Part shown: in pieces, positions 12,711 through 23,385 of the stretch | How positions within the stretch are numbered: position 1 is the stretch's first letter | How the letters are laid out: each line of letters begins with the position of its first letter | Origin: Enoplosus armatus | Taxonomy: Eukaryota; Chordata; Actinopteri; Centrarchiformes; Enoplosidae | Direction of reading: 5' to 3' | Length of the DNA stretch: 64,000 nt | NCBI RefSeq assembly: GCF_043641665.1 | Contig: NC_092193.1 | Location: forward strand, 10,718,501 to 10,782,500 | Position numbers and translations under genes: made by a program | Notes under the pieces: model-generated | The model's database searches: none | What the model was told of the DNA's origin: nothing | What the model saw: the letters and a program-made list of their open reading frames with translations, nothing else

Positions 12711-14672
12711 GTTCACATAAAAGTGATAGATGTACACTTCTAAAACATATAAAAATATAATGCGTAATTCAGAAAGACATCATTTCACCAGGAAATGTTC
12801 CTTCTTCACTGTAGACTTTAAAAAAAAAGAAAGACTGCGCTTGCTGCTGAACCCTTTCACCTGCTGAGTCCAGGATTCAGTTGTCCTTGGTTTGTCCTTT
12901 AGCTCTCTCAAACTGTTAAACACATAATTTCGCTGTCATTCTCCATCCACCTACAACAATTTGGGCAAAGCATCACATGGGCTAAATTATAGTTAATTGC
13001 AAGGACATAAAAAAAACCTGAGTTGGATTGACTGAATCCAGGCTGGATGTTACAAGCTTCCACTTTTGTCTTATTTCAGTGATTTTGTTGTTTCTGCTGC
13101 AATTGAAAAAAAGCATCTGTTTTACTTTTTTTGCACATCAGCTGTTCTTAGGCCAGATAGCCTGAGCAGACACACTTGATGTGAGTGGTGGCAAAGTGAG
13201 TCATTGCACCGTGCCTGTCTGTCGTGGTGTGTGGGGGTTGTTGCTGTGCTTGTGGGGCCCCCAGTGCAGAGAGGTGGCTGACCATCTGTGTTCGACATTA
13301 CTCTTTCGTCTTGCCTTCTTTTAACAGGTGGAATGTTTTATTCATCGTTAATGTCACAACACTTCCTCATCAGCTTGTATTTATTTATTTATTTCTTAAA
13401 CTCTCATCCTATCCTGTTGCTGTTTGTATGCCGCTGTGTTGTTAACCTGGTCATCAGCTTCTTTATAGCGTGTTGCCGTGCTATATATATCTTTTTTCTT
13501 TTTCGTTTTTTAAGTCCTTGTTCATCCTTTGTTCTCATTTCTCCCAATATTGTTCAGGATAATCTCTTAGATTGGCTTTAATGATATTCAGCCATGATGA
13601 GGATGGACATGATGGGGAGCTAATTGGGTTCTCCTTTGAATTTTAAAACTTTTTGTATTTGCATAAAATTAAAATTAACCCAGAGATCAAAGAGCACAAG
13701 AGTGAAGTGTCCTGAGCAGTATCATGTGGATGGTGTGGTGGAGACTGTTTTGTTCTATCAAAAGAGGAAAAAGTTAAACCTCATGCACTCTTTTTGCCTT
13801 TCCCTGCAGGACAGCACTCTCTGAGCAACAGCAGGGACATCAGTGCCATGGACACCCTCCCCCTCAATGGCAATTTCAACAACAGCTACTCTCTCCGAGA
13901 CGACGACTATGAGGCCGTGGGCGTTAGAGCCCCGGGTGAACTGGGGGGCCTCAACCTGGACGATGCCGCCTTTGAGAAGATGATCATATCTGAGATTGTC
14001 CACAACAACCTGAGGCCCCGCGGGGCCCCCAAAGGTCGCGACGCCCAGAGGGAGCGGGACAGAGCTTTGCCTCCCCAGACCAGAGTGACAGTGGACCGAG
14101 GCGGGGGTGGGAGCGGCAGCGAGGATGACGCCATCGTGGCAGATCACGCCGAGGCATCATCCCCCCAGAGAGGAAGTGGAAGAGGAGGCCACGCCACCCT
14201 GGAGCTGCTCCTGCACCCCCACCACAAGGAGGCGCTGGAGGCCCCCCTGCTGCCCCAGAGGACTCACTCCCTGCTCTACAGCGCCCAGAAGGCCCCGAGG
14301 CGCCTGGAGGGGCAGGGCGGCCATGGCTCTGAGACTGTTACTGCAGTCGAGGACATGGGATCCCATTCACCCAACAATAATAGAGACTCCCTTTACACCA
14401 GCATGCCAAACTTGAGAGACTCACCCTCGCCCTCGACTTCGCCGTACCCCCCCGAGGAGGAGGAGGAGCTCTCCCCCTCACCCCGAAGCGAGAGCGAGGA
14501 TGCGTATCATAAAAGCATGCCAGAGCTAGGTGACGCGCCACAGCCCATGTCCTACTACCACATAAACCGAGGCACCAGCGACGGGTGCATCATCCCACCC
14601 AACAATGAAGGCTGCGCACAGGAGGGAGAGGCGCCCAGCGACGGACAAATGCAGCTCATTACCAGCCTCTGA
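1293..14672 (+). CDS. adgrl2: Latrophilin-2-like adhesion GPCR, 3' part of gene (TM3 to C-terminus)
   Basis: Adhesion G-protein-coupled receptor of the latrophilin family, a plasma-membrane, largely synaptic adhesion receptor (family knowledge). Visible coding exons are 1293-1513, 2306-2372, 5095-5186, 6577-6745, 7881-8009, 8921-9017, 10067-10192 and 13810-14672. They sum to 1764 nt, or 587 residues plus stop, and every junction keeps frame with GT-AG sites. They encode TM3-TM4, ECL2, TM5, ICL3 ([16 protein letters not shown]), TM6-TM7 ([20 protein letters not shown]) and a long cytoplasmic tail ending GQMQLITSL, a class I PDZ ligand. Paralogue choice rests on the tail. The motifs [49 protein letters not shown] and [15 protein letters not shown] fit ADGRL2 much better than ADGRL1 or ADGRL3, and the linked prkacb agrees. 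The N-terminal half is missing only because the window starts inside the gene. Confidence 0.93.
2306..2372 (+). CDS. adgrl2: adgrl2 coding exon: ECL2 and start of TM5
   Basis: A short 67-nt exon after a weak acceptor (CCCTGTAG), followed by GTAAGT. Its first base completes the Ala codon; it then reads [20 protein letters not shown], the conserved ECL2 Cys-Trp pair and the entry to TM5. The family usually has NYF where this copy has NHF. It was found by matching the expected residues and phase, because it is too short to stand out as an open frame. Confidence 0.92.
2888..2917. repeat. (CA)n microsatellite in adgrl2 intron
   Basis: About 15 uninterrupted CA units inside the intron between the ECL2 exon and the TM5 exon. 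Confidence 0.97.
4338..5038 (+). mobile_element. Degenerate nested DNA-transposon-like repeat in adgrl2 intron
   Basis: The left part (AACTGAGTACATTTACTCAA, then ACTTCTACTCCACTACATTT) and the right end (TTTACATAAGTAAAGGATCTG) are the opposite ends of a teleost repeat made of AAGTA/TACTT units. The middle (about 4565-4860) is a piece of a different family (GATTTGCTGCTTTTC, then TGTTGGTTGGACCAAA). This reads as one element inserted in another. The family is recognised from memory of fish genomes and its name is not certain. The right end finishes about 56 bp before the TM5 exon. Confidence 0.7.
5095..5186 (+). CDS. adgrl2: adgrl2 coding exon: end of TM5 and ICL3
   Basis: Follows TTTTGACAG and precedes GTGAGG. 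It encodes [17 protein letters not shown] and [14 protein letters not shown], the latrophilin third intracellular loop. It ends two bases into an Arg codon. A (TG)n tract begins about 60 bp downstream in the next intron. Confidence 0.93.
5246..5288. repeat. (TG)n microsatellite in adgrl2 intron
   Basis: About 15 TG units, one CTG interruption at 5277-5279, then more TG, starting about 60 bp after a donor site. Confidence 0.97.
6577..6745 (+). CDS. adgrl2: adgrl2 coding exon: TM6, ECL3, TM7
   Basis: Begins after TTTCGCAG and ends AAAAAG before GTATGA. It encodes [20 protein letters not shown] (TM6), [18 protein letters not shown] (ECL3 to TM7) and [15 protein letters not shown] (end of TM7 and start of the tail). 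This is the best conserved block of the receptor in the window. Confidence 0.95.
6785..7010 (+). mobile_element. Degenerate MITE-like repeat, copy 1
   Basis: Contains AAATGTGAGGATTTGCGG and GAAGACATCACCTTGG, landmarks of a dispersed teleost family seen at least six more times in this window. The ends are eroded. It starts about 40 bp after the TM6-TM7 exon donor and is followed directly by a second copy in the same orientation. Confidence 0.65.
7035..7285 (+). mobile_element. Degenerate MITE-like repeat, copy 2
   Basis: Carries TCAAGCAAAAATACC, TTCTCAGATGTGAGAATTTG, TAGACTGTTGGTCTAACG and GAAGATGTCACC in the family order, ending TTAATTGATAATGAAAATGA. It is tandem with copy 1 and in the same orientation. 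Confidence 0.75.
7581..7811 (+). mobile_element. SINE-like retroposon remnant
   Basis: Order of landmarks: a degenerate promoter-like head, GTGTGGAGTTTGTATGTTCTC, GACTCTAAATTGCC, GTGATTGTGAATGGTTATCTG, GTGATTGGCTGGCAACC, and a TGGATGGATGG tail. This is the layout of a very common teleost non-autonomous retroposon that ends in GGAT repeats. It is truncated and mutated relative to the usual element. The family name is not assigned. Confidence 0.75.
7881..8009 (+). CDS. adgrl2: adgrl2 coding exon: proximal cytoplasmic tail
   Basis: 43 codons, phase 0 at both ends, flanked by CTATGCAG and GTACAT. It encodes [15 protein letters not shown], matching the membrane-proximal palmitoylation-type Cys cluster of latrophilins, then a Ser/Thr-rich stretch ending RYSSATQ. 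It lies about 70 bp downstream of a SINE-like repeat. Confidence 0.92.
8921..9017 (+). CDS. adgrl2: adgrl2 coding exon: [11 protein letters not shown] tail motif
   Basis: Follows TCCACCCAG and ends one base into a Gly codon before GTAAGC. It encodes [19 protein letters not shown] and [13 protein letters not shown], which I recognise as latrophilin-2 sequence; other paralogues differ at several of these positions. Confidence 0.95.
10067..10192 (+). CDS. adgrl2: adgrl2 coding exon: mid cytoplasmic tail
   Basis: Preceded by a long CT-rich tract and TTTCAG, followed by GTGCAC. It encodes [20 protein letters not shown], then [18 protein letters not shown] and HSP. It joins the last exon through a split Gly codon. 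Confidence 0.93.
10255..10752. mobile_element. Fold-back MITE with long inverted ends in last adgrl2 intron
   Basis: The left arm (10300-10395: GTCCGTTAAATATAAGG, then GGCTTAGCTTAGCACAAAGA, then CTGGAAACGGGGAAACAGCT) reappears reverse-complemented on the right (10625-10710: CCCCCTGTTTCCAGTCTTTG, then TGCTAAGCTAAGCTAACC, then TTCATATTAAACGAACAG). An inner pair, TTTGTTTAATCCATACAAA and TTTTTGTACGGATTACACAA, is also inverted, as are CTATTTCTTGG and CCAAGAAATA. The element is a long imperfect palindrome of about 500 bp, typical of a common percomorph MITE. I see no coding capacity. Confidence 0.85.
11545..11588. repeat. (GT)n microsatellite
   Basis: Interrupted GT run in the last adgrl2 intron, with a CTGT interruption near 11557. 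Confidence 0.95.
12433..12482. repeat. C14 run followed by (CA)n
   Basis: Fourteen consecutive C (12433-12446) passing directly into a CA repeat, in the last adgrl2 intron. Confidence 0.96.
12651..12709. repeat. (TG)n microsatellite, 59 bp
   Basis: The longest pure dinucleotide run in the window, about 29 units, in the last adgrl2 intron. Confidence 0.98.
13810..14672 (+). CDS. adgrl2: adgrl2 last coding exon: distal tail and PDZ ligand
   Basis: 863 coding nt after TTCCCTGCAG. It encodes [74 protein letters not shown], an acidic [16 protein letters not shown] run, and finally GQMQLITSL before TGA. The terminal TSL is a class I PDZ ligand; in this family it binds SHANK-type scaffolds. The exon is much more GC- and CpG-rich than the surrounding intron. 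Confidence 0.96.
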
Positions 14673-15830
14673 GCCGGCCTTCTTTGTTTGCACAGGTTTT
14701 AACAGATGGGTCCCTTCGGTTGATGTCAAGAGAGCCGGCAAGTCTGGCTCCACACTCCACATGCCCTTCCTGTTAGGACAGGAAGTGAAATGTTGTTGGG
14801 TGGGAAAAGGAATGAACAAATGACTTTTGCACACAGATCTCATTAACACACAAAACACGTCCATCCGAGGCCCGGCAAATGTGGACTGTGAGAGCTCTGC
14901 TGTTGGACTAAAGAGGTGCAGAGAATAACACACAGGCCGCTGTGTCAGAGACAAGTCTGGCATTTCTGTTGTTCTGTACTGTCGAAGAATAAGGGATAAA
15001 AAAAATACTCCAAGCAAAGAACTATGAAACTCCTGTCATATTCCTGGGAGACTTTGCAGAACCAGGGTCTTTTTAGTCATGAAGTACAGAACTAGAACTA
15101 GTGTGGCTCCACTACACAGTCAGGACTGTAAAGTTAAGAAACCACTAATTCAGACTCAGGCCTTATATTTTCTCTATTGCACATTTAACTGTTGTCAAAG
15201 TAACAGCTAAAGAAAATATATTTTGCTGTACCACTAGTGTAAAAAGTGAAAAAAAAAAAAAAAGAAACGGCAACCATTCAGTAGTTATGCCCTTTCAATG
15301 TTAATACGATTCTTCAGACAAGGTTAATCAAAATGGTGGAAATGTGCTTTTTCCTCTCACACTTGACTCGTCGTAGTATGTTTGAATATGAAAAAAAAAA
15401 TGTTTTGAGAGATATCAGTCCATATGAAATCATGCTCACGTCTCTGCTTGTGAAGTGCTTTTGCTTTCATGAATGATGAGTTTTTGCCAGTAGTATATTT
15501 GTTAACACCAGGCCATGCACAGATTTGGAGTGAATTGGAAACGTGTAATTTATTTTACTTGAAAGAAATTGTCAGGTTTCAAGGCTTATGTTTGTGTCAA
15601 TGCGATAGTGCAGTTTTTGCGGACATGTTTCATCTTTGACACTAATTAATTTATTAACTGAACTATTCAGAAAAAAAGGAGAAAAAAAAAGAACATGGTT
15701 GGAAAGTGTGAAAAGTTGTTGCAGCACTGATTAGGTTCATTTTATTTCTTTTGTAAGAGCCCATCATCAGCTGATATTTAATTCAACTCCTGTTTGATAT
15801 CAAATAAATGTGAAATTTTTTCTTGTTCGC
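14673..15830 (+). other. adgrl2: adgrl2 3' untranslated region
   Basis: Non-coding sequence after the TGA, with poly-A runs (15249-15263, 15390-15399, 15671-15690). It leads to an AATAAA at 15803-15808 followed by a T-rich stretch ending TTGTTCGC. A second ATAATAAAA lies near 15860. The 3' end is inferred from the signal only. Confidence 0.65.
15803..15808 (+). terminator. adgrl2: Polyadenylation signal, adgrl2
   Basis: AATAAA about 1.13 kb after the stop codon, followed within 30 bp by a T-rich and GT-containing element. It is the first well-placed signal downstream of the gene. Confidence 0.55.
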
Positions 15831-16640
15831 AGATGTCTGGCTACTTCTTCATGTTTTGCATAATAAAATCTGCAATCTGCAAGGCTGGGGATATTCCACA
15901 TTTTTGTTGTTGTCAACAAATCCCGTGTAAAGAACTAAACTAACAAAGTGTTGGAGTGTCCGTCCCGACTTTCCAAGCCTGTCTGGGTCGTCCAGCCCAA
16001 AATCTGTTCCTAATGAAGACATTTAGCTTTAATAATTGGTCACCAATATATACTTTCATTGTTTAAGCAAAAATTGTTTAGCAAAATGGTTTCCTTAAAC
16101 AGGACACTGTTTATTTGTCCTTGTTATTTGTCCTACATTTCACTTCTGTATGAAAGCAACAAGAAATGCACAAACTGCTGTGAGAACATGAACCATAGAT
16201 TTGTGTTTTGAGAATCATGATTGTCATTCGACGATTGTGCCAAAGCAACTGAGAAAAACTATAAATAGTTTGTGGACAACAATGGAGCTCTATGGCACAG
16301 AGGAATAAGCTGTGTCAAGCTTTGGCTACATACTTGTTTGTAGGATTAATTCATTATTAGTTTTGTTCTTTTCGTGGGATTTCTCAACAGTAACTAAAAT
16401 ATAGGAGTATCTCCAGTCTTATCCTTTAGCTGCCGCTGTAAGAATACACTATGACAGTAATTACGCAAGTTTAACAAGATGTACCATCATCATTTCATCA
16501 TCAGTGTCGGTGTCTAAATCATTCCATGTGTTGAAGTGTTGCACATCATCCGAAGAGGAGACGCATCATAGATTTAGAAGATTTAGCGTTTGAATGTGTC
16601 TTTCATCTGTGGCTTTCCAGGAGTATCCCGCTCCAACTGA

Positions 16641-16641
16641 C

Positions 16642-16669
<28 letters not shown>
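16641..16669. repeat. (CA)n microsatellite
   Basis: About 14 CA units in intergenic sequence. Confidence 0.96.
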
Positions 16670-16673
<4 letters not shown>

Positions 16674-17765
16674 CATGCAGTTGCTGTAGGATCTGGGTGG
16701 TGCTCTTTATTAGTTGGAGCTGGGTGCCAGTTTGCTGTCAAGACACTGACACGGAGGCCAAGGCAAAGCTCTGAGTCCACTATGGCTGTCTGCCTTGTTG
16801 TTTGAACATCAGCCTCTCGGTTTACACAGAGCCGTCCAAAAGCACTGGGAAGACACCGGACTGGTCTGTAAATTATACGGAAACTTGGCTTCCGTTCAGT
16901 TATAAATTCAAGTGAAATGCAAAGTCGATGACGTCGCTTATTGCCGACATTGTCTGCAAAAGCTTCTTTATTATAAACGCTGTGAGAATCAACATGGCAG
17001 CCGGCTTCACGTGACGCTAACCCTTCAGGCTGTGTGTGTGATGTCACTTCAAGGAGGGGAAGTTTCCCCCGTCTGCACTTTCATAACAGACAAAATCGTG
17101 ATGAATGAATGTGCTGAGATCCCTCTGCAGAACGTAAGGATCGGTTTTGCATGATGCATATATATTGGTTCATTATCACTAAGTCACCTGTGCTCTGTAT
17201 TAACTCTCTCACCCTATTATCTTAAAGAACATTGGATTCTGAAATTGAACAATATATAGACGATTACGTCCTTTCCCATATAAGACTAGGAGGGGGGGTG
17301 GAGGGTTCTTGATACAAAGCTCAGCATAACCCGTGCTCTCCTCATCCTGCTATGATGATTTCTGGCCATTCATCCTCTTCAAAGATACTCCCTCCATCTT
17401 TGACTTCACATTGAGTCGCTGACATTACCATCTGTGATTATCAGATTATGTTATGATGCAGCATTGTGATGCAGTGATGCAAATGAAAAAGAAAAAAAAA
17501 GTTGTCAAAGTTTGTTGGAGATGAAAGTGCTTCATTTATCGACTCATCTTTTATCTGCGCGCAGTCAAAGCCCAGCTTCCATGGGGCAGTGGCAAATGAA
17601 GGCGCAATAAGGCTCAGTCCGAGAAGACATTACCGTGTTTTCATTTGAATCTGTTTGATGTTCCACCCTCTGGTGATTTGGACATTATTTCATGTCCATC
17701 ATCAAAAAGACATCAAACAAGATGCTGAATTCAAAATCAGATCACAGAGCCTGGGCCAAAATGGG

Positions 17766-17813
<48 letters not shown>
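17766..17813. repeat. (GT)n microsatellite
   Basis: About 24 GT units in intergenic sequence. Confidence 0.97.
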
Positions 17814-17817
<4 letters not shown>

Positions 17818-20408
17818 AGACTACATGTATCCTATATATACACTTCTAGGTGTGTGTTCCCTTGAGGTATACATATTATTTTCCTCATGAATTATCCTAA
17901 ACTTTTTTTCTGGAAACTGGAATGAATATTATGTTTACAGAATCGACTTTTTGACCTGCTCCACTAATGTCTTGCTAAAAAAAACAACCCATAACATTAT
18001 TATTATTAAAATGAAAAGGCGTTCTTGCAGACAGTGTTTATATTCTTGGATACCAATCTTTTTTCTTTAGCTAGAGCAGGAACTATGCATAATTACATTA
18101 GCACAGCCACAATGCAGAAGGAGTATTATATTTCCTCAGGGCCTCTGTAAATGTACAGCTTACATTCCTCTACATTTCACTCTGCAGCAGGAAGATAAAG
18201 AACATCTGAATCGCTCCTGCTCTGCTGCCACCGTCCCACCGTACAACACTGCACCGCCTTGGCTGTCTCTGCCTTCCTGTTTGCATTTAAAGCCTCTAGT
18301 GAAGACGGAGAACTCCTGCCTGCAGAAACAGCAAAACAAGGCGAAATCAGGTTCCCTCACATTTTTTATAGCTGTGGCACACAAAGGATGTAGCACTTAG
18401 AGACTGTGTTATAGGGTGGATGCAAATGTGTGAGCATGTGTGTTGAGGTAAAGCTGCACATACCAAAACAGTAACCACAAGATGTGGCTGCGCTGTTCAA
18501 ATTAGCATTTGTGTTTTTGTTGCATAATCTCCAGATACAATTATTGCAATTAAACTGTGCTGCATTTTTTTTAATTTCAGCCTTATGGCATTTCTAGTTT
18601 GTTGTTTTATTGCTTGTTAGGATTATCACCACAACTAGCCCCCTCCAACAGAGGGCTGTTTAAAAAGAAAAATGGGCTTCCTCCTCGACTTCCACAAAGA
18701 AGCCTATTATGAGAGATTAAGACTTTAGGCTTAAAATATGCTCAAGAGTCCTCTTTGAGTCCGGCTGAGAAAGGCTTGATATAATTTCTTGTGTGTGTGT
18801 GTCAGAGAGAGAGGAAATGAAAGAGAGAAAAAGAAAGTGTTTCGGATCGAGAGTCAAAGAGGCCGAAGAGGAGAAAGTGAGAGGAAGAGACGCAGAGCAG
18901 CAGCAGAAGATGTCAGAAACAATCCGAGTCTGAGCCCTGCAGTTGTAAAACTGTCACACCTCGTAGGAAACACCAGCAGTGACCTCAGAAGGTAGCCTGT
19001 CACGCCCGTTACACAGTAAACACTCAACAGAGGCCCATGTTTTTGTGGGTTGTCTCTGTTAAAATAATAGCAATGCATTCCCCCCGAGATACAAACATAA
19101 CATATGACTGCTATTAGTCAAAAGCTCAAGAGAGGAATTTTCCCATATTTAAGCAATCGGTCCCACAGTTTTTGGGCCATTTGAGACAAAAACGTAATGA
19201 TTGCAATTTTAAAAATGCAGGACAGCAAGGAAAGAAAAACTGTGAATAAATTCCCGTCAACGATATCCGACATGACGTCAAACATGTGAAAAACACACTT
19301 AAACATAAAATATGGTCATTTCTTTACTGTATGTCCCACTTCAAAGTGCCTTTTGAAATGCCAATTCATGGAGACAGGATTGTCAAAAACAACTCTGACA
19401 GAAAAACCTTTGATAAATAAGAAAGAGATTTTTTTTTTTAATCTCGTACCTGAAACTCGTGTAGTACAGAAGATTAATATTTCAAGAAAAAGCCCAGTTC
19501 TTGTTTTTTTTCATTGGTGTTTTTCAGAGTGATGATTACAGGTCATTGTATCAGATGTTTTCCATATTATCTCTGACACTGTATAGCCATTATTTACATG
19601 AAAACCCACCATTATACAAACACAAATGTACCTGTTTTGCATTTCCAATTTATCGCAAACAAGGAGAACAGAAAAGACACAAAACATCGAATTGAGGTTC
19701 TGCTGATTTGATTCTTTTTCTAAAACACTAAATAAATTATTTAAAGTGCAAAACTGAAAACTGAATGTTTTAATAGGTTTGTTGCAGAAGTAGCGCATAA
19801 GTCATTTTCTGACTGACACTGTGGCTTTTTTTGGTGTTGCTGCCGACTTCACTGTTGGATGAGATGAGAACATTTATAACACTCAACTGCGGGGTGTCTT
19901 TGACTAATGCTTTATTTAAAAGGCTTTTATTCACAGCTAATTTACTTACAGTTGTTATAATCACTCACCCAGGATGTACCGAGCCTCGTCTGAATGTGAA
20001 ATACGGTGGTACAGTAGCATGTGGAGATAATTATGTAGCTAAGATAATCAATGTCATGCTTGAAGTCGCATTCAAAAGATGCCCAAAGCAATGTTTTCTT
20101 GGGCCATTGGTTTGAAAATCAAAGTGACGGGTTGAATAAAGTGAATAAAGGTTTGGCTTCAGCTTGTTGGTCTGTGATGAAACTGAGCTACTGCACACAG
20201 TGACATGTTCTATTGTTGCTTTCTTGTAGTCACTAAATGACCTTTACTGCAGACTACATCAACAAAGGTTCATATTTCATCCAAATGTTTGGTTTAAAAG
20301 TTAAGAGAGCCGCACATGTTCCAAACCACCCATAAACATACAAAAACAAAAGGAAAAGTAGAACAAAATAACTCAAATGTTCCATTATGACGTTTGTAAT
20401 GGAAATGT

Positions 20409-20469
20409 TTTGCTATCTAAACAATTTTTTGTTTAGATAGCAAATTTTTTTTTTTTTTTTTTTTTTTTA
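20409..20469. repeat. Perfect 16-bp hairpin followed by a T run
   Basis: The arms are 20409-20424 (TTTGCTATCTAAACAA) and 20429-20444 (its exact reverse complement), with a TTTT loop. About 24 T follow directly. Neighbouring sequence shows no gene. Confidence 0.85.
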
Positions 20470-22789
20470 AATCAAAACTTTTCTTAATAGAAATGGTCGT
20501 CTTTGGACTCACACAGAATATGCTTTACTTTGATGCTCTGGAAAAATCCCTGACACTTTTATAGAGGTGGAGATCAAATTTCAGAAAGAAGCTCCTCAGC
20601 TGTTTCAAGTCCCTGCTATCAGCGAGCCCTGAAGCAATGCAGCTTCCAAAAAAAGGGTCCGGCTGTGGACCTCAAGTCTGGGGACCTCAGGTCTGTGAGC
20701 CAATGGGAAGAGAGTATGGTCCCCCAGAAGTGAGATGCAACATTTCCTCTTCTGCCAGAAAAGAATGAAAGCGAATACTACTACTTTTACGGTTCATTTA
20801 ACTCCTTTTTGGCTCAGAACGAGAGGGTTCTCTATTAAAATCAAAGAAAGCCACACAGAGTGACATGTTCAAGTATTATCAGATTTAACTCACTAAATCT
20901 TCAGTCATTAATACAAAGACGTTTGTACCTAACATTAGCATTTTAACATTAGCAAGGTGTGAAAAAGTAGAGCTTGATATTAAATCTGTTTGATCTGAAG
21001 AAATGTTTTTTATTTCTATATTTTGTGTTTATGTTTAGAAGGCTGTTGGAGTTTAGGCTCACATAATTCACTAAAATGAAACACAGACACTAACAACAAG
21101 AGCGGTTTATGTTTTCAGTTTTATTCCAGAGGTTATATTATATATTATTATATTACAATCTGTTTCACATAGTTCTATAGGGCTAATAAAGGTTAATATT
21201 GCCTGCATGTAATGTTACAACCAGGTTTTAGTTTTTAGGTCGTCTAGCACACACAACATGAAATCAAGTTTTTTTTTGTTTTTAGCTAGTTTTTTACCTG
21301 ACAACAAAATTTTTAGTTAATGCTTCTTAAAGTCTTGAGCAGAGCAATGTGATCGTTTTCAAGTCTGGTAAAATAAAACAAAAAAAAAGAGAGCTATTGG
21401 AAGTGACGCACCTCCTCATCAGGGGACCCTACTCTCGTTTCATTGGCTCGCAGACAGACGTGAGGTTCACAGTTGGACCTTCTTGATCTTTCCTGCAACT
21501 GCTCCACAGTTTTTTTCCTGTTGTGAATGACTGTATGTGAATCAGAGTGCTGGTAAAAAGCGTGCATGCTCACACAGACCTGCTAGATTTTCTGGATAGA
21601 AAAGATTTTGTAACAATGCAAAATAAATAATAAATACAAGGGCAAATATCTGCTTCTGTGTTGTTCAAAGGCAATCCCTAAGACAGAAAGTAAGAAAGAA
21701 AAAACACTAAGAAGTTAACAGCAGAAAAAACACAATATTGTATGTAAAGTCACTCTGAGCCACAGTTCTATGTTCTCTGTTCTGTGAGAGATCAAACTAA
21801 AAGAGCTCTAGGCGGCCCGAAAAATCTCCAAGTCTTCACCCCACACCTCCGTACGTCTTTCACGTTCCAGTCTATGGAGAGCAACAACAACAACACCTGT
21901 TCCTGCCCCCGTGGTCACATCCAGGGGCGACAACTTCAGTCAGACCAACATATATATACAGTATATATGTACATTTATTTAAATCATTTACCATCCTTTA
22001 AGGTTAAGGTCATGAACAGCACTATTAAAATAAAGTGCTAATGCTGCTGATCTGGGAAATGAGGCTGTGCCTGTACTAACTTCTATTAGTATTCAAATCC
22101 CCACACACAGACAAAACACTAAGTATTTCTCTGTATTTTCAGTATTAACTCTCTAGCCAGCAGCTGCATGTTGGATGTGTTAGACAATAAGCACTCTGGT
22201 GCACAGAATTGCGGTGTGTGTGTTTCGACCAACGACACGTGATAACCTGGCCAGTTTAGTGACCACCCTTCCCTCAAGGTGATTACACACTTGGTCACAT
22301 CGCACTTTTTCCCCCCATAAATAAACTTCTTGTGGAGGTACATTTTAGGAAATCTTCAACCTCGGCAGAGCAAAAAAGGAGGGTGTTTTCAGTAATAAAG
22401 TGCATAAAAGAAAATCCCCCACTGCTCTCAGGGCCTGTGTTGTGTGCCCTTGGTGCCTTTCCTTAACACTTTGCTTTTTCTACATCGAGAAAGGTCTTGA
22501 CTCAAGATTCCTTCAAGAGTGCTGAGAATGTGAATGCTTCGTAAAGTGACGTTAACTGAATGAAACGTTGTGGAAGAAAAGTAAACAACACTGGCAAGAA
22601 TATTTCTCTTTGGGTTTATACCCATAAAGATGAAGATAAATATACAGTATGTGACCTTGAGTGTGAGCTGTTTTCTCTGAGGTCTAAGAAGAAATTAACC
22701 TCCTCTAACAATTCCAAATCAAAATATGGCTTTCTGCCTTTTACAGCAAAATATAGGAAATATTATATATAATGTGCAAAATATAACGG
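20470..22789. other. Intergenic, no gene seen
   Basis: AT-rich sequence with short A/T runs. No splice-bounded conserved open frame, no recognisable RNA gene and no clear full-length repeat. Confidence 0.55.
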
Positions 22790-23385
22790 AGTACTTGCTG
22801 TTAGCAAGGCTCCATAGGGGTGGAAATGTCCAACACTTTGGTACAGAATATCTGGACTACTTTTGGATTAATTTCTGTGAACTTTTGTCCAGACGTGGTG
22901 ATCCCCTGCGTTTTCACATATCCAGTGAAATGTCTCAACATCTACTAAATGGATTGGCACAAAATTTTGTACAGATATTTATGGTTCTCAGACGATGAAT
23001 TCTTCTGACTTTGATGCCACCATGAGGTTTACGTTTGTGGTCTTGAGTTAAATGTCAAGACAATTATTGAGCACAGATGTTCTAAACCCCCCACGATGAA
23101 CTGTAACAAATGATGATCCCTGGAACTGCTGATCCTGTAGCTGTTTAGTGCTTATTAGCAAATGTTAGCATGCTAACACTCTTAGCTGTAGTTTGTGTTT
23201 AGTGCTAATTAGCAAATGCTATGTAAGATGGTGTACATGGTAAATATTATATGTCCTTAACATCAGCATATTAGCATTGTCATTGTGTGCATTTTAGCAT
23301 GCTGACATTAGCACTTAGCCAAAAGCCCCATTGTCTCTAAGGACAGCCTTGCAGAGCTGCTAGCATTGCACTGTAGTCTACAAGT
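22790..23385 (+). mobile_element. Dispersed teleost repeat rich in TTAGCA/GCTAA units
   Basis: Landmarks in order: GGTGGAAATGTCCAACACTT, CAGTGAAATGTCTCAACAT, TGGATTGGCACAAAATTTTG, CATGAGGTTTACGTTTGTGG, GTCAAGACAATTATTG, ATTAGCAAATGTTAGCATGC, GTGCTAATTAGCAAATG, CATCAGCATATTAGCATTG, and CAGCCTTGCAGAGCTGCTAG. I recognise this order from many fish introns. It has no coding capacity and is probably non-autonomous. The boundaries are approximate. Confidence 0.75.

Larger units (their letters stand above)
15831..20408. other. Intergenic, first part of the adgrl2-prkacb interval
   Basis: No coding exon could be supported. Open frames are short, lack family signatures, and some are produced by translating CA/GT runs. 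Contents: a (CA)n tract at 16641-16669, a (GT)n tract at 17766-17813, and a purine-rich stretch near 18800-18905. The rest is AT-rich sequence in which I see no organised element. Confidence 0.6.

Noticed and set aside
13758..14147. 129-codon open frame antisense to the adgrl2 last exon
   Set aside because: It is the GC-rich shadow of the sense coding sequence, with no family motif.
1293..14672. Assignment to adgrl1 because PRKACA is a neighbour of ADGRL1 in human
   Set aside because: The tail motifs ([38 protein letters not shown]) are those of latrophilin-2, and the linked kinase reads as prkacb, which is linked to ADGRL2.
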